A stretch of 64,000 bases of DNA from Ancalomicrobiaceae bacterium. Its GTDB lineage: Bacteria > Pseudomonadota > Alphaproteobacteria > Rhizobiales > Ancalomicrobiaceae. Below, piece after piece: positions 41,616-51,977 of this stretch (positions are counted from its first letter, which is position 1; each line of letters starts with the position of its first letter). The notes under the pieces were generated by a model, which searched no databases, was not told where the DNA came from, and worked only from the letters and a program-made list of their open reading frames with translations. The DNA lies in contig JARLIU010000014.1 of assembly GCA_031291595.1 (NCBI GenBank), forward strand, positions 1 to 64,000. The letters run 5' to 3'. Position numbers and translations under genes: made by a program.

Positions 41616-43526
41616 TCAGTCGCGCGCCAGGCCGAGCGCGGCGAGCCGTTCGCCCGTCGCCGGACTGGCCAGGATGCTCAGAAAGGCTTTGACCGCCGGC
41701 CGCTCGGCGCGCTGCCTGACGACGGCAAAGTCGTAATGCTCGTCGGCGTAGGGCAGAAATCCCAGCCCATAGGCCGTGGCGACGGTGGCGATCGCCATGC
41801 CCCAGTCGGCGCGTCCCTGCGCAACGGCCGCAGCGACGGCATTGTGCGACTTGGGCTGATTGGCCCATCCCTCCGGCTTCTTTCCCTGCAACAGGCCTTC
41901 GATGAGAAAGCGCGTGCCGGCTCCGGCGTTGCGGTTGACCATCAGCACCGACGGATCGCCGGCCACCGCGTCGATCACCTGCGCGACAGTCCTGCGCTCG
42001 AAGCGCCTGTCGCCGGTGCGGAAGACGATGCCCTGCCGCCGCCGCCAGCCTTTCACCAGCATGAGCCCGTCGTCGATGAACGGCTCGTTGTAGATGCCGC
42101 TGTCCGGATGCAGGATGTGGATCGGTGCGATGTCGCATTCGCCGCGCCGGGCGGCGGCGAGGCCGCCCATGCTGCCGATCGACCGAATCCGTGCCTCGAT
42201 CCCCGCTTCGGCGAGAGCGTCGACCAATGGCTCCAGCCCGACGCAATGGCTGCCGGCAATGACGAGATCGGGAGCCCGGATCTTCGCGGCGAACAGCGCC
42301 ACGTCGGCTTCGATGCCGGCGGCGAGATGGTCGGCGGGTGCGGCGACGGAAACGAACCCGTCCGCCTCGGCAAACGCCGAGATCGCGCCTTGGCCCTTGA
42401 CCACCGGATGGGCGACGAGCTGACGGTCGGCTCCGGCGTCGAGCCCGACCATGACGTAGTCGGTGCGTCCAATCTCGGAGGGCACGTCGAACGACACGGT
42501 GGCCACGACAGTCGCCTCGCGACGCGGCGGCTGGCCGGCGAGCCGGCGCAGAAACGGCGCAACGAATTCGCGAAAAGTGAGCATCGCCGCGGCCGGGAAG
42601 CCTTGCAACGCGGCGACGCCCTTGCCTCCGGCCACCGCCAGACGGAGCGGCTTGCCCGGCTTGATGGCGACGCCGTCGACGACGACGCCCGGGGGTCCCA
42701 GCCTGTCGAGCAGGCGCGACGTCAGATCGCCGGCGCGCTTCGACGGCCCACCCGATAGAATGACGAAATCGGCCGAAGCCAATGCCTCGGCCAGCGTCGT
42801 TGCCAGCCGTGCCTCGTTGACCGGAACGATGGGAAAGACCAGCGGCAGGCCGCCGGTCTCGACGATGGCGGCGGCCAGCATCGGTCCCTGGACGTCATAG
42901 CTGCCGGCTGGCGGCAGGCGCTCGCCGGGCGCCGCCAGGTCGTCGCCGGTCGAGATCACGGCGACTGTCGGGCGCCGGTAGACCTGGATGCGGCCGATAC
43001 CGCAAGCCGCCATCAACCCGATTTCGCGCAATCCGACCGACCTGCCGCGCCGCACCACCATTTCGCCGCGCGCTAGATCCGAGCCGGCAAAGCTCATGTT
43101 CCGCCCGGCAGCGACAGGGCTGCGGACGAGGACGGAGCGTTTGTCCTCGGCGTCGCAGTGCTCGGCCGCGACGACGGCGTCGGCGCCGCGTGGCATCGGG
43201 CCGCCGGTCGCAATCGCCGCCGCAGTGCCTGGAGCGACCGTCCACCCCGACGATCTGCCGCCGCGAACCTCGCCAGCCAGCCGCAGCCGGACCGGCGCGG
43301 CCTCGGACGCCGCCGCCACATCGGCAGCGCGGACGGCATAGCCATCGGCGACGGCGCGGTCGAACGGCGGTACGTCGATCGGTGCCGCAAGCTTGCGGGC
43401 AAGCACGCGCCCGAGCGCCTCGCCCAAGGCAACCGTCTCGACGCCGACCGGCTCCGGACGCAGCGCTGCTTCGAAGCGGCGATACGCTTCCTCGGCACTG
43501 ACGACCGGCAGTTTCCTCTCCTTCAT
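41616..43526 (-). CDS. MoeA-like molybdopterin molybdotransferase fused to PBP-like substrate-binding domain
   Basis: MoeA: PPFDRAVADGYAVRAADV, GTAAAIATGGPMPRGADAVV, GPSKRAGDLTSRLL; C-term LVIAGSHCVGLEPLVDALAEAGIEARIRSIGSMGGLAAARRGECDIAPIHILHPDSGIYNEPF. Confidence 0.9.
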   Translation of the reverse strand: MKERKLPVVSAEEAYRRFEAALRPEPVGVETVALGEALGRVLARKLAAPIDVPPFDRAVADGYAVRAADVAAASEAAPVRLRLAGEVRGGRSSGWTVAPGTAAAIATGGPMPRGADAVVAAEHCDAEDKRSVLVRSPVAAGRNMSFAGSDLARGEMVVRRGRSVGLREIGLMAACGIGRIQVYRRPTVAVISTGDDLAAPGERLPPAGSYDVQGPMLAAAIVETGGLPLVFPIVPVNEARLATTLAEALASADFVILSGGPSKRAGDLTSRLLDRLGPPGVVVDGVAIKPGKPLRLAVAGGKGVAALQGFPAAAMLTFREFVAPFLRRLAGQPPRREATVVATVSFDVPSEIGRTDYVMVGLDAGADRQLVAHPVVKGQGAISAFAEADGFVSVAAPADHLAAGIEADVALFAAKIRAPDLVIAGSHCVGLEPLVDALAEAGIEARIRSIGSMGGLAAARRGECDIAPIHILHPDSGIYNEPFIDDGLMLVKGWRRRQGIVFRTGDRRFERRTVAQVIDAVAGDPSVLMVNRNAGAGTRFLIEGLLQGKKPEGWANQPKSHNAVAAAVAQGRADWGMAIATVATAYGLGFLPYADEHYDFAVVRQRAERPAVKAFLSILASPATGERLAALGLARD

Positions 43527-43958
43527 CACGGGCTCATTCCTGCGGACGACTCCATCCGATCGAAAAGTATCCCCGAACGCCTGCCATGAACATGCCAGCC
43601 TGCCTCGGGTCGGCTGCGGTTGCAACCGTTGGCCGTGCAGTCGCAGCCCCGACTGGGGATAGCCGCATCGGGAGATCGACGCGGGATGCGGCAGCCCGGC
43701 CACGCGTTCCGACGGCTGGGGCAAGCCGGGCATCGGCGTCCTCTGCCGGATCGCGCGGCCGCTGCCGCGACAGCGCCGCCTGTTGCAGAAAAGGCGGATC
43801 TATCAGCTGGTTCGCGGCAATCCGCCCCTTATATTCACGAAATGTAAATTCGTATCTCTGATCAATAGGGTGGGTTCTGGTCGCGACGCGCCAGCCAGCC
43901 GCCATGCCTGGTCGCATCGCATCGATCATCTTTTCAAGATATAGAGAATAGTCTCTCG

Positions 43959-46900
43959 ATGCATTCAATACAGAAGAGATTCTCACTTCCACTTGCGGCA
44001 ATGCTTTTGGCGTTGGTGCCGGTGATATTCACCGGCGTGAGCACCTATGTCAGGCACGAGGCGGCAATTGCCAAGGCGACGGACGAACTCGGGCACACGG
44101 CCGAGCTGACCGCGAAGTGGATCGACTTTTCGTTCCGCTCCGTCAACCAGCTGGGCATTGGCGTTGCGCTGCTGCTGCAGGATGGCGGCTTCGTCAGCAG
44201 CGAGGATCTTCGCTCCCACCGGCAGGATCCGCACGTCGAGGCGGCGCTGACCGCCCGCAGCCACGCGATGTCGCACGTGCGGGCCATTCTGATCATCGAC
44301 GCGCTCGGCGAGCCTGTCGCCGCCTCCGAGTTCGGGCGGCACCCCCCCGACGACGTCGCGATCAAACGCCTGCTCGCAGGGCTGCAAGACACGGCGTCCG
44401 GCCGGCAGCTGATGTTGACGCCAGCAACCGACAGCGGGGCGAACGTCATCTATGTCGCCGTCCGCTTGGCCGCTCAGTCCGGAGTGGCGACCGGCGCCGT
44501 CATCATCGTCTTCGACCTCTCGTGGTTCGACGCCATCCTGACGGATATCGAGCGCAGCGTGCCGGTATCCTTGTCGCTCGACTATACCGGCACTCCCGGA
44601 CAGCTGCAGCGTTTGGTGAATTCGACACTCGGCCCCGGTTCCGGCGAGCCGGTCGTGTCGGCCGCCGCCGATGCCGGCAGCCTCGGTCTGACGGTATCGG
44701 CCAGCCGACCGCGAGCCCAGGTGCTGACACCGTGGATCGGAGATATCTGGTTCGGCGTGATCCTCCTCGCCGTGTGGGAAATCCTGGTGATCGCCGGCTA
44801 CGGCGTGGCGCGACGGTGGGAGCGGCTGGCCCGGCGTGCCCAGGCAGCCAAGGCTGCGGCGCTTGCCGCGGCGCGGGAGGCCGAGGAGGAGGCGCGTCAC
44901 GCCCGCATCCGCGAGAAGGAACGCGCCATCGAGGCGATCTTCGACAATGATGCCGTCGGCTTCTCCGAAATGTCGCTGCCGGACCGGCGCTTCGTGCGCG
45001 TCAACCGCCGCTATTGCGAGATCACCGGCCGCAGCGCCGCGGAATTGCTGTCCGGTCTCGGCCCGGACAACGTCTATTTCCCGGAAGACTTGCCGATTTT
45101 CGCCGCCACCGTAGACGCACTTCGCGACAAGGGCAGCATCGCGAGGTCGTTACGATACCTCCGGCCAGACGGGACAATCGTCTGGGTGCATGTCGGGGTA
45201 AAGGTCTCCGCCGTCGACGAGGCCGGCCAGCCGACCCGCACCATCGCCGTGGTGCAGGACATTTCCGACGTCAAGCAGGCAGCCGAAGAGGTCAAGGAGC
45301 GCGAGACGCTGCTGCGGCTCAGCATGCAGGTCGGCCATATCGGCACGTTCTGGCGGCGGTTCGGCGAGGACAATCTGCACTTGAGCGACGAGACCTGCCG
45401 CATCCTCGGCCTGGCGGAAGGGACCAGGCTCGCCTCCTACAACAGCATTGAGCGGCATATGGCCGAGGACGACTGGGTGCGGATCAAGCGGGAGATGGTA
45501 ACCGCTCGCCACGGCCAGACGCCGGAGCAGGCGTTCAGCTTCCGCTTCGTGCGGCCCAGCGACGGCGTCACCCGGCTGCTCGAAGTGCGGGTGCGGCACG
45601 AGTACGACGCCGATGGCCGCCACAACTCCACCGGCGTGCTGATCGACGTCACCGAGACGCGCAAGGCCGAAGCTCTGCTCCGGCTGTCGCTGCAGATCAG
45701 TCGCATCGGCACGTTCCGCCACGATTTTGTCTCGCAGCGCATCGTCTGCGACGCCACCACGCGCGAACTCTACGGGCTGCCGCCCGGCGACGAGCCGATC
45801 CCGGCGGACGCATGGTGGGGCTACATGCTGCCGGAGGATCGCAAGTCGCTCGACGCAAGTCTGGCCGCAGACATGGCGGGTCACCTCGCCGAATCGCGGT
45901 GCGACTACCGCATCCGCCGTCCGGACGATGGCAGCATCCGGCATTTCACCGTCCGCGTTCATCTCGAATACGGCACCAATGGCGATCTTGTCAGCGCCAA
46001 CGGTGTGATCATCGACATGACCGAACGCTACGAGGCCGAGGCGCGCATCGCCCACCTCGCGCGCCACGATGTTTTGACGGACCTGCCCAATCGCCTGGTG
46101 CTGCGCGAGCGCACCGATGCGGCGGTCGCCGCGGCTCGGCGCGGACCTGGGTTCGCCTTGTTGATGATCGATCTCGACCGGTTCAAGCGCGTCAACGATA
46201 CGCTCGGCCACCCGGTCGGCGACGCATTGCTGCAGGCCGTGACCGAACGGCTGTCGGAGGGCGTGCGCGACACCGATACGCTCACCCGCCTCGGCGGCGA
46301 CGAGTTCGCCGTGCTGATGCCCGGGCTCGGCGAGCCGCGCGAGGCCGCGGCAATCGTCGCCGACCGAATCATCGCGAGTGTCGGGCGCCCGTTCCATCTC
46401 GGTCAGCACACGATCGAAATCGGCGCCAGCGTCGGCATCGCCGTCGCACCCAACGACGGCAACGAGACCGACGACATCACCAAGGCGGCAGATCTGGCGC
46501 TCTACCGGGCCAAGGCCGACGGGCGTGGCTGCTGGCGGTTCTTCGAACCGGTGATGGATACCGACATGCGGCAGCGGCGCAACGGCGAGTTCGATCTGCG
46601 CCGGGCGCTTGGCGAGGATGAATTCGATCTGGTGTTCCAGCCGATGATCGAACTCGACAGCCAGCGGACGGTCGGCATCGAAGCGCAGATGATCTGGCGC
46701 CACCCGGAGCGCGGTCCCGTCGCGGCAGACGCCTTCGCCAACTTCGCCGAGGAACTCGGCATTCTGAAGGATATCGGCATGCGGCTGCTGTCGCGAGCCT
46801 GCGCCGAGGCCGCGAGCTGGCCGGGAGCGCCGCTGCTCGCCTATTCGGTTTCATCGCGACAATTCTATGATCGCAATTTCGTCGCTTCGGTCGTCGATGC

Positions 46901-47345
46901 GCTGCAATCGGCACATCTGCCGGCCGAACGGCTGGAGTTGCGCATTGCCGAAGCGACGCTGACCTCGCCAAAACGCGATCCGCGGCCGATACTCGAAGGG
47001 CTGTCGCGGTTCGGCATCGGGCTGTGCATCGCCGAAGTCGGCTCCGATCGCTCGATTCTCGGCCTGCTGACCCACCACCGCTTCGACCGCATCGTGGTCG
47101 ACGGCCAATTCGGCTCGCATGCGGGCGCCGATCTGGCGGCCATCGTCGCCACCGTGTCGCGCCTCGGCGATCGCGTCGGCTCGGGCTGCAGCGTCACGGG
47201 CGTCGAGACCGAGGCGCACGGCCACCTCGCCGAACGCCAGGGCATACGCGTGGCGCAGGGCCGCCTCTACGCCGCGCCGATGTCGGGCACGGAGATCCGC
47301 AGCTATCTGCTCGATGCGATTTCCGGGCGGCGGCGCGCCGTCTGA
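43959..47345 (+). CDS. Membrane-anchored PAS-GGDEF-(degenerate EAL) protein
   Basis: N-terminal TM/sensor, several PAS/PAC domains, GGDEF (RLGGDEFAVLMPG) with RDTD I-site, C-terminal EAL-like domain (IEAQMIWRHPERG). Confidence 0.92.
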   Translation: MHSIQKRFSLPLAAMLLALVPVIFTGVSTYVRHEAAIAKATDELGHTAELTAKWIDFSFRSVNQLGIGVALLLQDGGFVSSEDLRSHRQDPHVEAALTARSHAMSHVRAILIIDALGEPVAASEFGRHPPDDVAIKRLLAGLQDTASGRQLMLTPATDSGANVIYVAVRLAAQSGVATGAVIIVFDLSWFDAILTDIERSVPVSLSLDYTGTPGQLQRLVNSTLGPGSGEPVVSAAADAGSLGLTVSASRPRAQVLTPWIGDIWFGVILLAVWEILVIAGYGVARRWERLARRAQAAKAAALAAAREAEEEARHARIREKERAIEAIFDNDAVGFSEMSLPDRRFVRVNRRYCEITGRSAAELLSGLGPDNVYFPEDLPIFAATVDALRDKGSIARSLRYLRPDGTIVWVHVGVKVSAVDEAGQPTRTIAVVQDISDVKQAAEEVKERETLLRLSMQVGHIGTFWRRFGEDNLHLSDETCRILGLAEGTRLASYNSIERHMAEDDWVRIKREMVTARHGQTPEQAFSFRFVRPSDGVTRLLEVRVRHEYDADGRHNSTGVLIDVTETRKAEALLRLSLQISRIGTFRHDFVSQRIVCDATTRELYGLPPGDEPIPADAWWGYMLPEDRKSLDASLAADMAGHLAESRCDYRIRRPDDGSIRHFTVRVHLEYGTNGDLVSANGVIIDMTERYEAEARIAHLARHDVLTDLPNRLVLRERTDAAVAAARRGPGFALLMIDLDRFKRVNDTLGHPVGDALLQAVTERLSEGVRDTDTLTRLGGDEFAVLMPGLGEPREAAAIVADRIIASVGRPFHLGQHTIEIGASVGIAVAPNDGNETDDITKAADLALYRAKADGRGCWRFFEPVMDTDMRQRRNGEFDLRRALGEDEFDLVFQPMIELDSQRTVGIEAQMIWRHPERGPVAADAFANFAEELGILKDIGMRLLSRACAEAASWPGAPLLAYSVSSRQFYDRNFVASVVDALQSAHLPAERLELRIAEATLTSPKRDPRPILEGLSRFGIGLCIAEVGSDRSILGLLTHHRFDRIVVDGQFGSHAGADLAAIVATVSRLGDRVGSGCSVTGVETEAHGHLAERQGIRVAQGRLYAAPMSGTEIRSYLLDAISGRRRAV

Positions 47346-47445
47346 GCCCGCCCGCTCGGATAGGCCCCGGCCGGATGGGCGATACCACCGGCCAGCGCCG
47401 GCATGGCCCACCGATCCGCACACGTCCGGTCGCGCCGTCCGGTCC

Positions 47446-48399
47446 TCACAACAGCGCTTCGGCTGTCGCCTCGTCGGTGATCAGACCGTTGACCAGCGGC
47501 TTCGTAATGGCGGCGCGGATCGCCTGCAGCTTCGATTGCCCGACCGCGACCGCAATGCACATCTTGTCGGTCAGATTTGGCAGCGGCACGCTCATCACCC
47601 GGTCGTTGGTCAGGCCGTGGATGAGGTCGCCGCGCTCATCGAAGGTCCAGCCGGTGATCTCGCCGATGGCGCCCGCCTTGCGCAGCTGATCAAGGTCGGC
47701 TTCGCTCAGGAAGCCGTCGAGCAGCAGCGGCGGCTTGTCGCCCAATCCGGCAATGCCGACGAAGATCGTCCTGGCATCGTCGACCAGCCGCATGTTGGAC
47801 CGGATCATCGGTTGGCGGAACAGGATCTCGCGCTCTTCGACGGATGAGGCGATGACCGGAAACGGCAACGGATAGCTGCGCGCCTTGGTCTTGTCGGCAA
47901 GATTGAAGATCACGCTGAAGAAGGCGGCGGCGCCGTCCGGGGCGATGTTGCCGGTCACCGACACCACCTTGTGGTGCAGGCATTCCATGCTCGACATCTG
48001 GTCCACGGCGGATTTCAGCGTCCGCCCGGTGCCGATGCCGAGCGTGACCGGGCTCGGCGACTTGAGGAACCGCTCCAGGTGCACCGCCGCGGCATGCCCG
48101 ACGCCGTACAGCGCATCGGGGTGATCGCGGTCGGTCGGCACCACCTCGGCGAGTTTCAGCCCGAAGCGTTTTTCCAGTTCGGCCCCGAGCGCCAGGCAGC
48201 GGGCGATCGGATGATCGAGCTCGAACTTGATGAGACGCTCGGAAATAGCGAGCGAGACCAGCCGCTGGGCGCTCGGGCGGGAAACGCCGAGCTTGGCGGC
48301 GATCTGATCCTGCGTGTTGCCGGCGATGTAATAGAGCCAGCCTGCCCGCGCGGCGTCGTCCAATTTGCCGTTTTCTTCGCCGTCTCGATGGAGCACCAT
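47446..48399 (-). CDS. SorC-family sugar-binding transcriptional regulator
   Basis: ARAGWLYYIAGNTQDQIAAKLGVSRPSAQRLVSLAISERLI; TLGIGTGRTLKSAVDQM; true start inside a longer ORF-track entry. Confidence 0.92.
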   Translation of the reverse strand: MVLHRDGEENGKLDDAARAGWLYYIAGNTQDQIAAKLGVSRPSAQRLVSLAISERLIKFELDHPIARCLALGAELEKRFGLKLAEVVPTDRDHPDALYGVGHAAAVHLERFLKSPSPVTLGIGTGRTLKSAVDQMSSMECLHHKVVSVTGNIAPDGAAAFFSVIFNLADKTKARSYPLPFPVIASSVEEREILFRQPMIRSNMRLVDDARTIFVGIAGLGDKPPLLLDGFLSEADLDQLRKAGAIGEITGWTFDERGDLIHGLTNDRVMSVPLPNLTDKMCIAVAVGQSKLQAIRAAITKPLVNGLITDEATAEALL

Positions 48400-48574
48400 G
48401 GGGTTCCTCGCGACACGGCCGCGCGGCCGCATTGGCGCAAGTAGCAACCAGGCCGATCCGCCTGTCAAGCTCGCCAATCGCGGCAGCGCATTAAACGCGT
48501 GCCCGATCAGGGCGTTAATCGACACTCCGGGTCGAGCCCGCCCTCTCCTTGTGCGCCGCAGCGACGAATTGTCG

Positions 48575-48621
48575 TTGACAGTGGCCGGCGCGAATGAGAA
48601 TTTACTCAAGGCGTGAGCAAA
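48575..48621 (+). promoter_or_regulatory. Candidate promoter (TTGACA) with SorC-type operator
   Basis: TTGACA at 48575-48580; dyad tttactca-aggcg-tgagcaaa at 48601-48621 (7 of 8 paired), between divergent SorC and SBP genes. Confidence 0.45.
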
Positions 48622-48721
48622 TGCTCTGGTCGAACATACCGCCGCGACACGTCGGCGGGACGAGGCCCCGGCCAAGGCTGGCTCGCCTGAGATGCCGCAA
48701 AATCGGCGTAGGGAGGATTGC

Positions 48722-50032
48722 ATGACTTTCAAATCTGGGCTGTTGGGAATGTGTTCGCTGCTCGTCATGTCGGGCTTTGCGAACGCGGAGACGCTGACGA
48801 TCGCCACCGTGAACAACGGCGACATGATCCGCATGCAGAAGCTGACGGATGACTTCACGGCCAAGAACCCCGACATCAAGGTGGAATGGGTCACGCTCGA
48901 AGAGAACGTGCTGCGCCAGAAGGTCACCACCGACATCGCCACCAAGGGCGGCCAATTCGACGTTCTGACGATCGGCACCTATGAAGTGCCGATCTGGGCC
49001 AAGCAAGGCTGGCTGGTGCCGCTCGACAAGCTCGGCGCCGACTATGACGTCAACGACCTGCTGCCGGCCATCCGCAGCGGCCTGACGATCGACGGCAAGC
49101 TCTATGCCGCGCCGTTCTACGGCGAATCCTCGATGGTGATGTATCGCAAGGACCTGTTCGACAAGGCCGGGCTGAAGATGCCCGACGCCCCGACCTGGGA
49201 CTTCGTCGCCGAAGCGGCACGCAAGATCACCGACAAGAAGAACGAGATCTACGGCATCTGCCTGCGCGGCAAGGCCGGTTGGGGCGAGAACATGGCGTTC
49301 TTGACCGCGACCGCCAACTCCTTCGGCGCGCGCTGGTTCGACGAGAAGTGGCACGCTCAGTTCGACCAGCCCGAGTGGAAGAAGGCGCTCACCTTCTACG
49401 TCAACCTGATGAAGGACGCCGGACCTCCCGGCGCCTCATCGAACGGCTTCAACGAGAACCTGGCGCTGTTCCAGTCCGGCAAGTGCGGCATGTGGATCGA
49501 CGCCACCGTCGCCGCCTCCTTCGTCTCCGATCCGAAGACGTCCAAGGTCGCCAACGAGGTCGGCTATGCGCTCGCCCCGGACAACGGCCTCGGCAAGCGC
49601 GGCAACTGGCTGTGGGCCTGGACGCTGGCCGTGCCGGCCGGCTCCAAGAAGGTCGATGCCGCCGAGAAGTTCATCTCCTGGGCGACCTCGAAGGAATACC
49701 TCGCCCTCGTCGCCCAGAAGGACGGCTGGGCCAACGTGCCTCCGGGCACGCGCACCTCGCTCTACGCCAACCCGGAGTACCAGAAGGCAGCGCCGTTCGC
49801 CAAGATGACGCTCGACTCGATCAACTCAGCCGATCCGACCAAGCCGACCGTCAAGCCGGTCCCCTATGTCGGCGTGCAGTTCGTGGCGATCCCGGAATTC
49901 CAGGGCATCGGCACGGCCGTCGGCCAGCAGTTCTCCGCCGCGCTCGCCGGCCAGAAGTCGGTCGACGATGCGCTGGCCGCCGCGCAGGCCCTCACCACCC
50001 GTGAAATGACCAAGGCCGGATATATCAAGTAA
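48722..50032 (+). CDS. Polyol/sugar ABC transporter substrate-binding protein (SmoE-like)
   Basis: Signal peptide MTFKSGLLGMCSLLVMSGFANA; family 1 SBP; downstream polyol dehydrogenases. Confidence 0.92.
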   Translation: MTFKSGLLGMCSLLVMSGFANAETLTIATVNNGDMIRMQKLTDDFTAKNPDIKVEWVTLEENVLRQKVTTDIATKGGQFDVLTIGTYEVPIWAKQGWLVPLDKLGADYDVNDLLPAIRSGLTIDGKLYAAPFYGESSMVMYRKDLFDKAGLKMPDAPTWDFVAEAARKITDKKNEIYGICLRGKAGWGENMAFLTATANSFGARWFDEKWHAQFDQPEWKKALTFYVNLMKDAGPPGASSNGFNENLALFQSGKCGMWIDATVAASFVSDPKTSKVANEVGYALAPDNGLGKRGNWLWAWTLAVPAGSKKVDAAEKFISWATSKEYLALVAQKDGWANVPPGTRTSLYANPEYQKAAPFAKMTLDSINSADPTKPTVKPVPYVGVQFVAIPEFQGIGTAVGQQFSAALAGQKSVDDALAAAQALTTREMTKAGYIK

Positions 50033-50049
50033 GCCTCCCGAACACCCTT

Positions 50050-50081
50050 GCCGGAGCCGTCATCGGCGGCTCCGGCCTTTC
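50050..50081 (+). terminator. Hairpin after SBP gene (attenuator/3' stabiliser)
   Basis: Perfect 10-bp stem gccggagccg-tcatcgg-cggctccggc followed by ctttc. Confidence 0.7.
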
Positions 50082-50259
50082 TGCCCGGGCCCCGGGCGTG
50101 AAGATATGATTGCCGTAGCTGTCCGGCCGGATCGGCGACGATTTGATGTTCGGTCCCCGGCCACCCGAACGAGACACCGGACGAGCGCGCTTCGCGCCGC
50201 CTGCCCGCCATCCGCGACGCAACAACAAACCTGCCGCGGCACGTCGAAAGAGGAACGCC

Positions 50260-51132
50260 ATGTCGACCTATCACTCCAGAGCCGCCGGGCGACTGATGGT
50301 CGCACCCTCGGTCGTCCTGTTGTTCCTGTGGATGATCGTGCCGCTCGGCCTGACGATCTACTTTTCCTTCCTGCACTACAACCTGTTGATGCCGGGGACG
50401 GAGACCTGGACCGGTTTCCTGAACTACAGCTACTTCCTGACCGACCCGGCGTTTTTCACCGCCATCGTCAATACGCTCCTCATTGTCGTCGGCGTGCTGA
50501 TCATCACCATCGTCGGCGGCATCCTCTTGGCGCTGCTGCTCGATCAGCCGATGTTCGGCCAGGGCATTCTGCGGATCCTGGTGATCTCGCCGTTCTTCGT
50601 CATGCCGACCGTTGCGGCGCTCGTCTGGAAGAACATGTTCATGAACCCGGTGAGCGGGCTTCTGGCCTTCCTGCAGAAGTCGATGGGGTTCCAGCCGCAT
50701 GACTGGCTGGCGTCGACGCCGCTTCTCGCCATCATCATCATCGTTGCCTGGCAGTGGCTGCCGTTTGCCACCCTGATCCTGTTGACCGCGCTGCAGTCGC
50801 TCGACGAGGAGCAGCGCGAGGCGGCGGAAATGGACGGTGCCGGACCGGTCTACCGCTTCATCTACATCGTGATGCCGCACCTCGGGCGTGCCGTCACGGT
50901 GGTGATCCTGATCCAGACCATCTTCCTGTTGTCGGTCTTCGCCGAAATCCTGGTCACCACCAACGGCGGTCCAGGCACGGACAGTACCAATCTCGCCTAC
51001 CTCGTCTATGCGCAGGCGCTGCTGCAGTATGACGTGGGCGGCGCCTCCGCCGGCGGCATCGTCGCCGTCATCCTCGCCAACATCGTCGCCATCTTCCTCA
51101 TGCGGATGATCGGCAAGACACTGGAGGCCTGA
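50260..51132 (+). CDS. Polyol ABC transporter permease (SmoF-like)
   Basis: REAAEMDGAGPVYRFIYIVMPHLG EAA loop, six TM. Confidence 0.9.
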   Translation: MSTYHSRAAGRLMVAPSVVLLFLWMIVPLGLTIYFSFLHYNLLMPGTETWTGFLNYSYFLTDPAFFTAIVNTLLIVVGVLIITIVGGILLALLLDQPMFGQGILRILVISPFFVMPTVAALVWKNMFMNPVSGLLAFLQKSMGFQPHDWLASTPLLAIIIIVAWQWLPFATLILLTALQSLDEEQREAAEMDGAGPVYRFIYIVMPHLGRAVTVVILIQTIFLLSVFAEILVTTNGGPGTDSTNLAYLVYAQALLQYDVGGASAGGIVAVILANIVAIFLMRMIGKTLEA

Positions 51133-51135
51133 GCC

Positions 51136-51966
51136 ATGGCGCGCCGCGTCACGAGAACCCGCAAGTGGGCCGTCACCATCATCGCCTGGGCCATCGGCAT
51201 TCTGATCTTTTTCCCGATCCTGTGGACGTTCCTCACCTCGTTCAAGACCGAGGGCGAAGCCGTGGCGATGCCGCCATCGCTCCTCCTCTTCGACTGGACG
51301 CTGGACAACTACCGCGAAGTGCAGCAGCGCTCCGATTACTTCATGCACTTCCTCAATTCCGTGACGATCTCGCTCGGTTCGACCGTCATCGGCCTCATCA
51401 TCGCCGTACCAGCCGCCTGGGCGATGGCGTTCCAGCCGACCAAGCGGACCAAGGATCTGTTGATGTGGATGCTGTCCACCAAGATGATGCCGGCGGTCGG
51501 CGTGCTGGTGCCGATCTACCTGATCTTCCGCGATACCGGGCTATTGGACAGCCGCCTCGGCCTGACCATCATTCTGACCTTGATCGATCTGCCGATCATC
51601 ATCTGGATGCTCTACACCTACTTCAAGGAGATCCCGACCGAGATCCTTGAGGCGGCACGCATGGACGGCGCCTCGCTGTACAACGAGATCGTGCACGTGT
51701 TGACGCCGATGGCGGTGCCCGGCATCGCTTCGACGCTTCTCTTGAACGTCATCCTTGCCTGGAACGAGGCCTTCTGGACGCTCAACCTGACGGCCGCGCA
51801 AGCCGCGCCGCTGACGGCGTTCATCGCCTCCTATTCGAGCCCCGAGGGCCTCTTCTACGCCAAACTCTCCGCCGCCTCGACCATGGCGATCGCGCCGATC
51901 CTCATCCTCGGCTGGTTCTCGCAGAAGCAGCTGGTGCGCGGTCTCACCTTCGGCGCAGTCAAATAA
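51136..51966 (+). CDS. Polyol ABC transporter permease (SmoG-like)
   Basis: [30 protein letters not shown] loop. Confidence 0.9.
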   Translation: MARRVTRTRKWAVTIIAWAIGILIFFPILWTFLTSFKTEGEAVAMPPSLLLFDWTLDNYREVQQRSDYFMHFLNSVTISLGSTVIGLIIAVPAAWAMAFQPTKRTKDLLMWMLSTKMMPAVGVLVPIYLIFRDTGLLDSRLGLTIILTLIDLPIIIWMLYTYFKEIPTEILEAARMDGASLYNEIVHVLTPMAVPGIASTLLLNVILAWNEAFWTLNLTAAQAAPLTAFIASYSSPEGLFYAKLSAASTMAIAPILILGWFSQKQLVRGLTFGAVK

Positions 51967-51977
51967 GGACGGGAACC

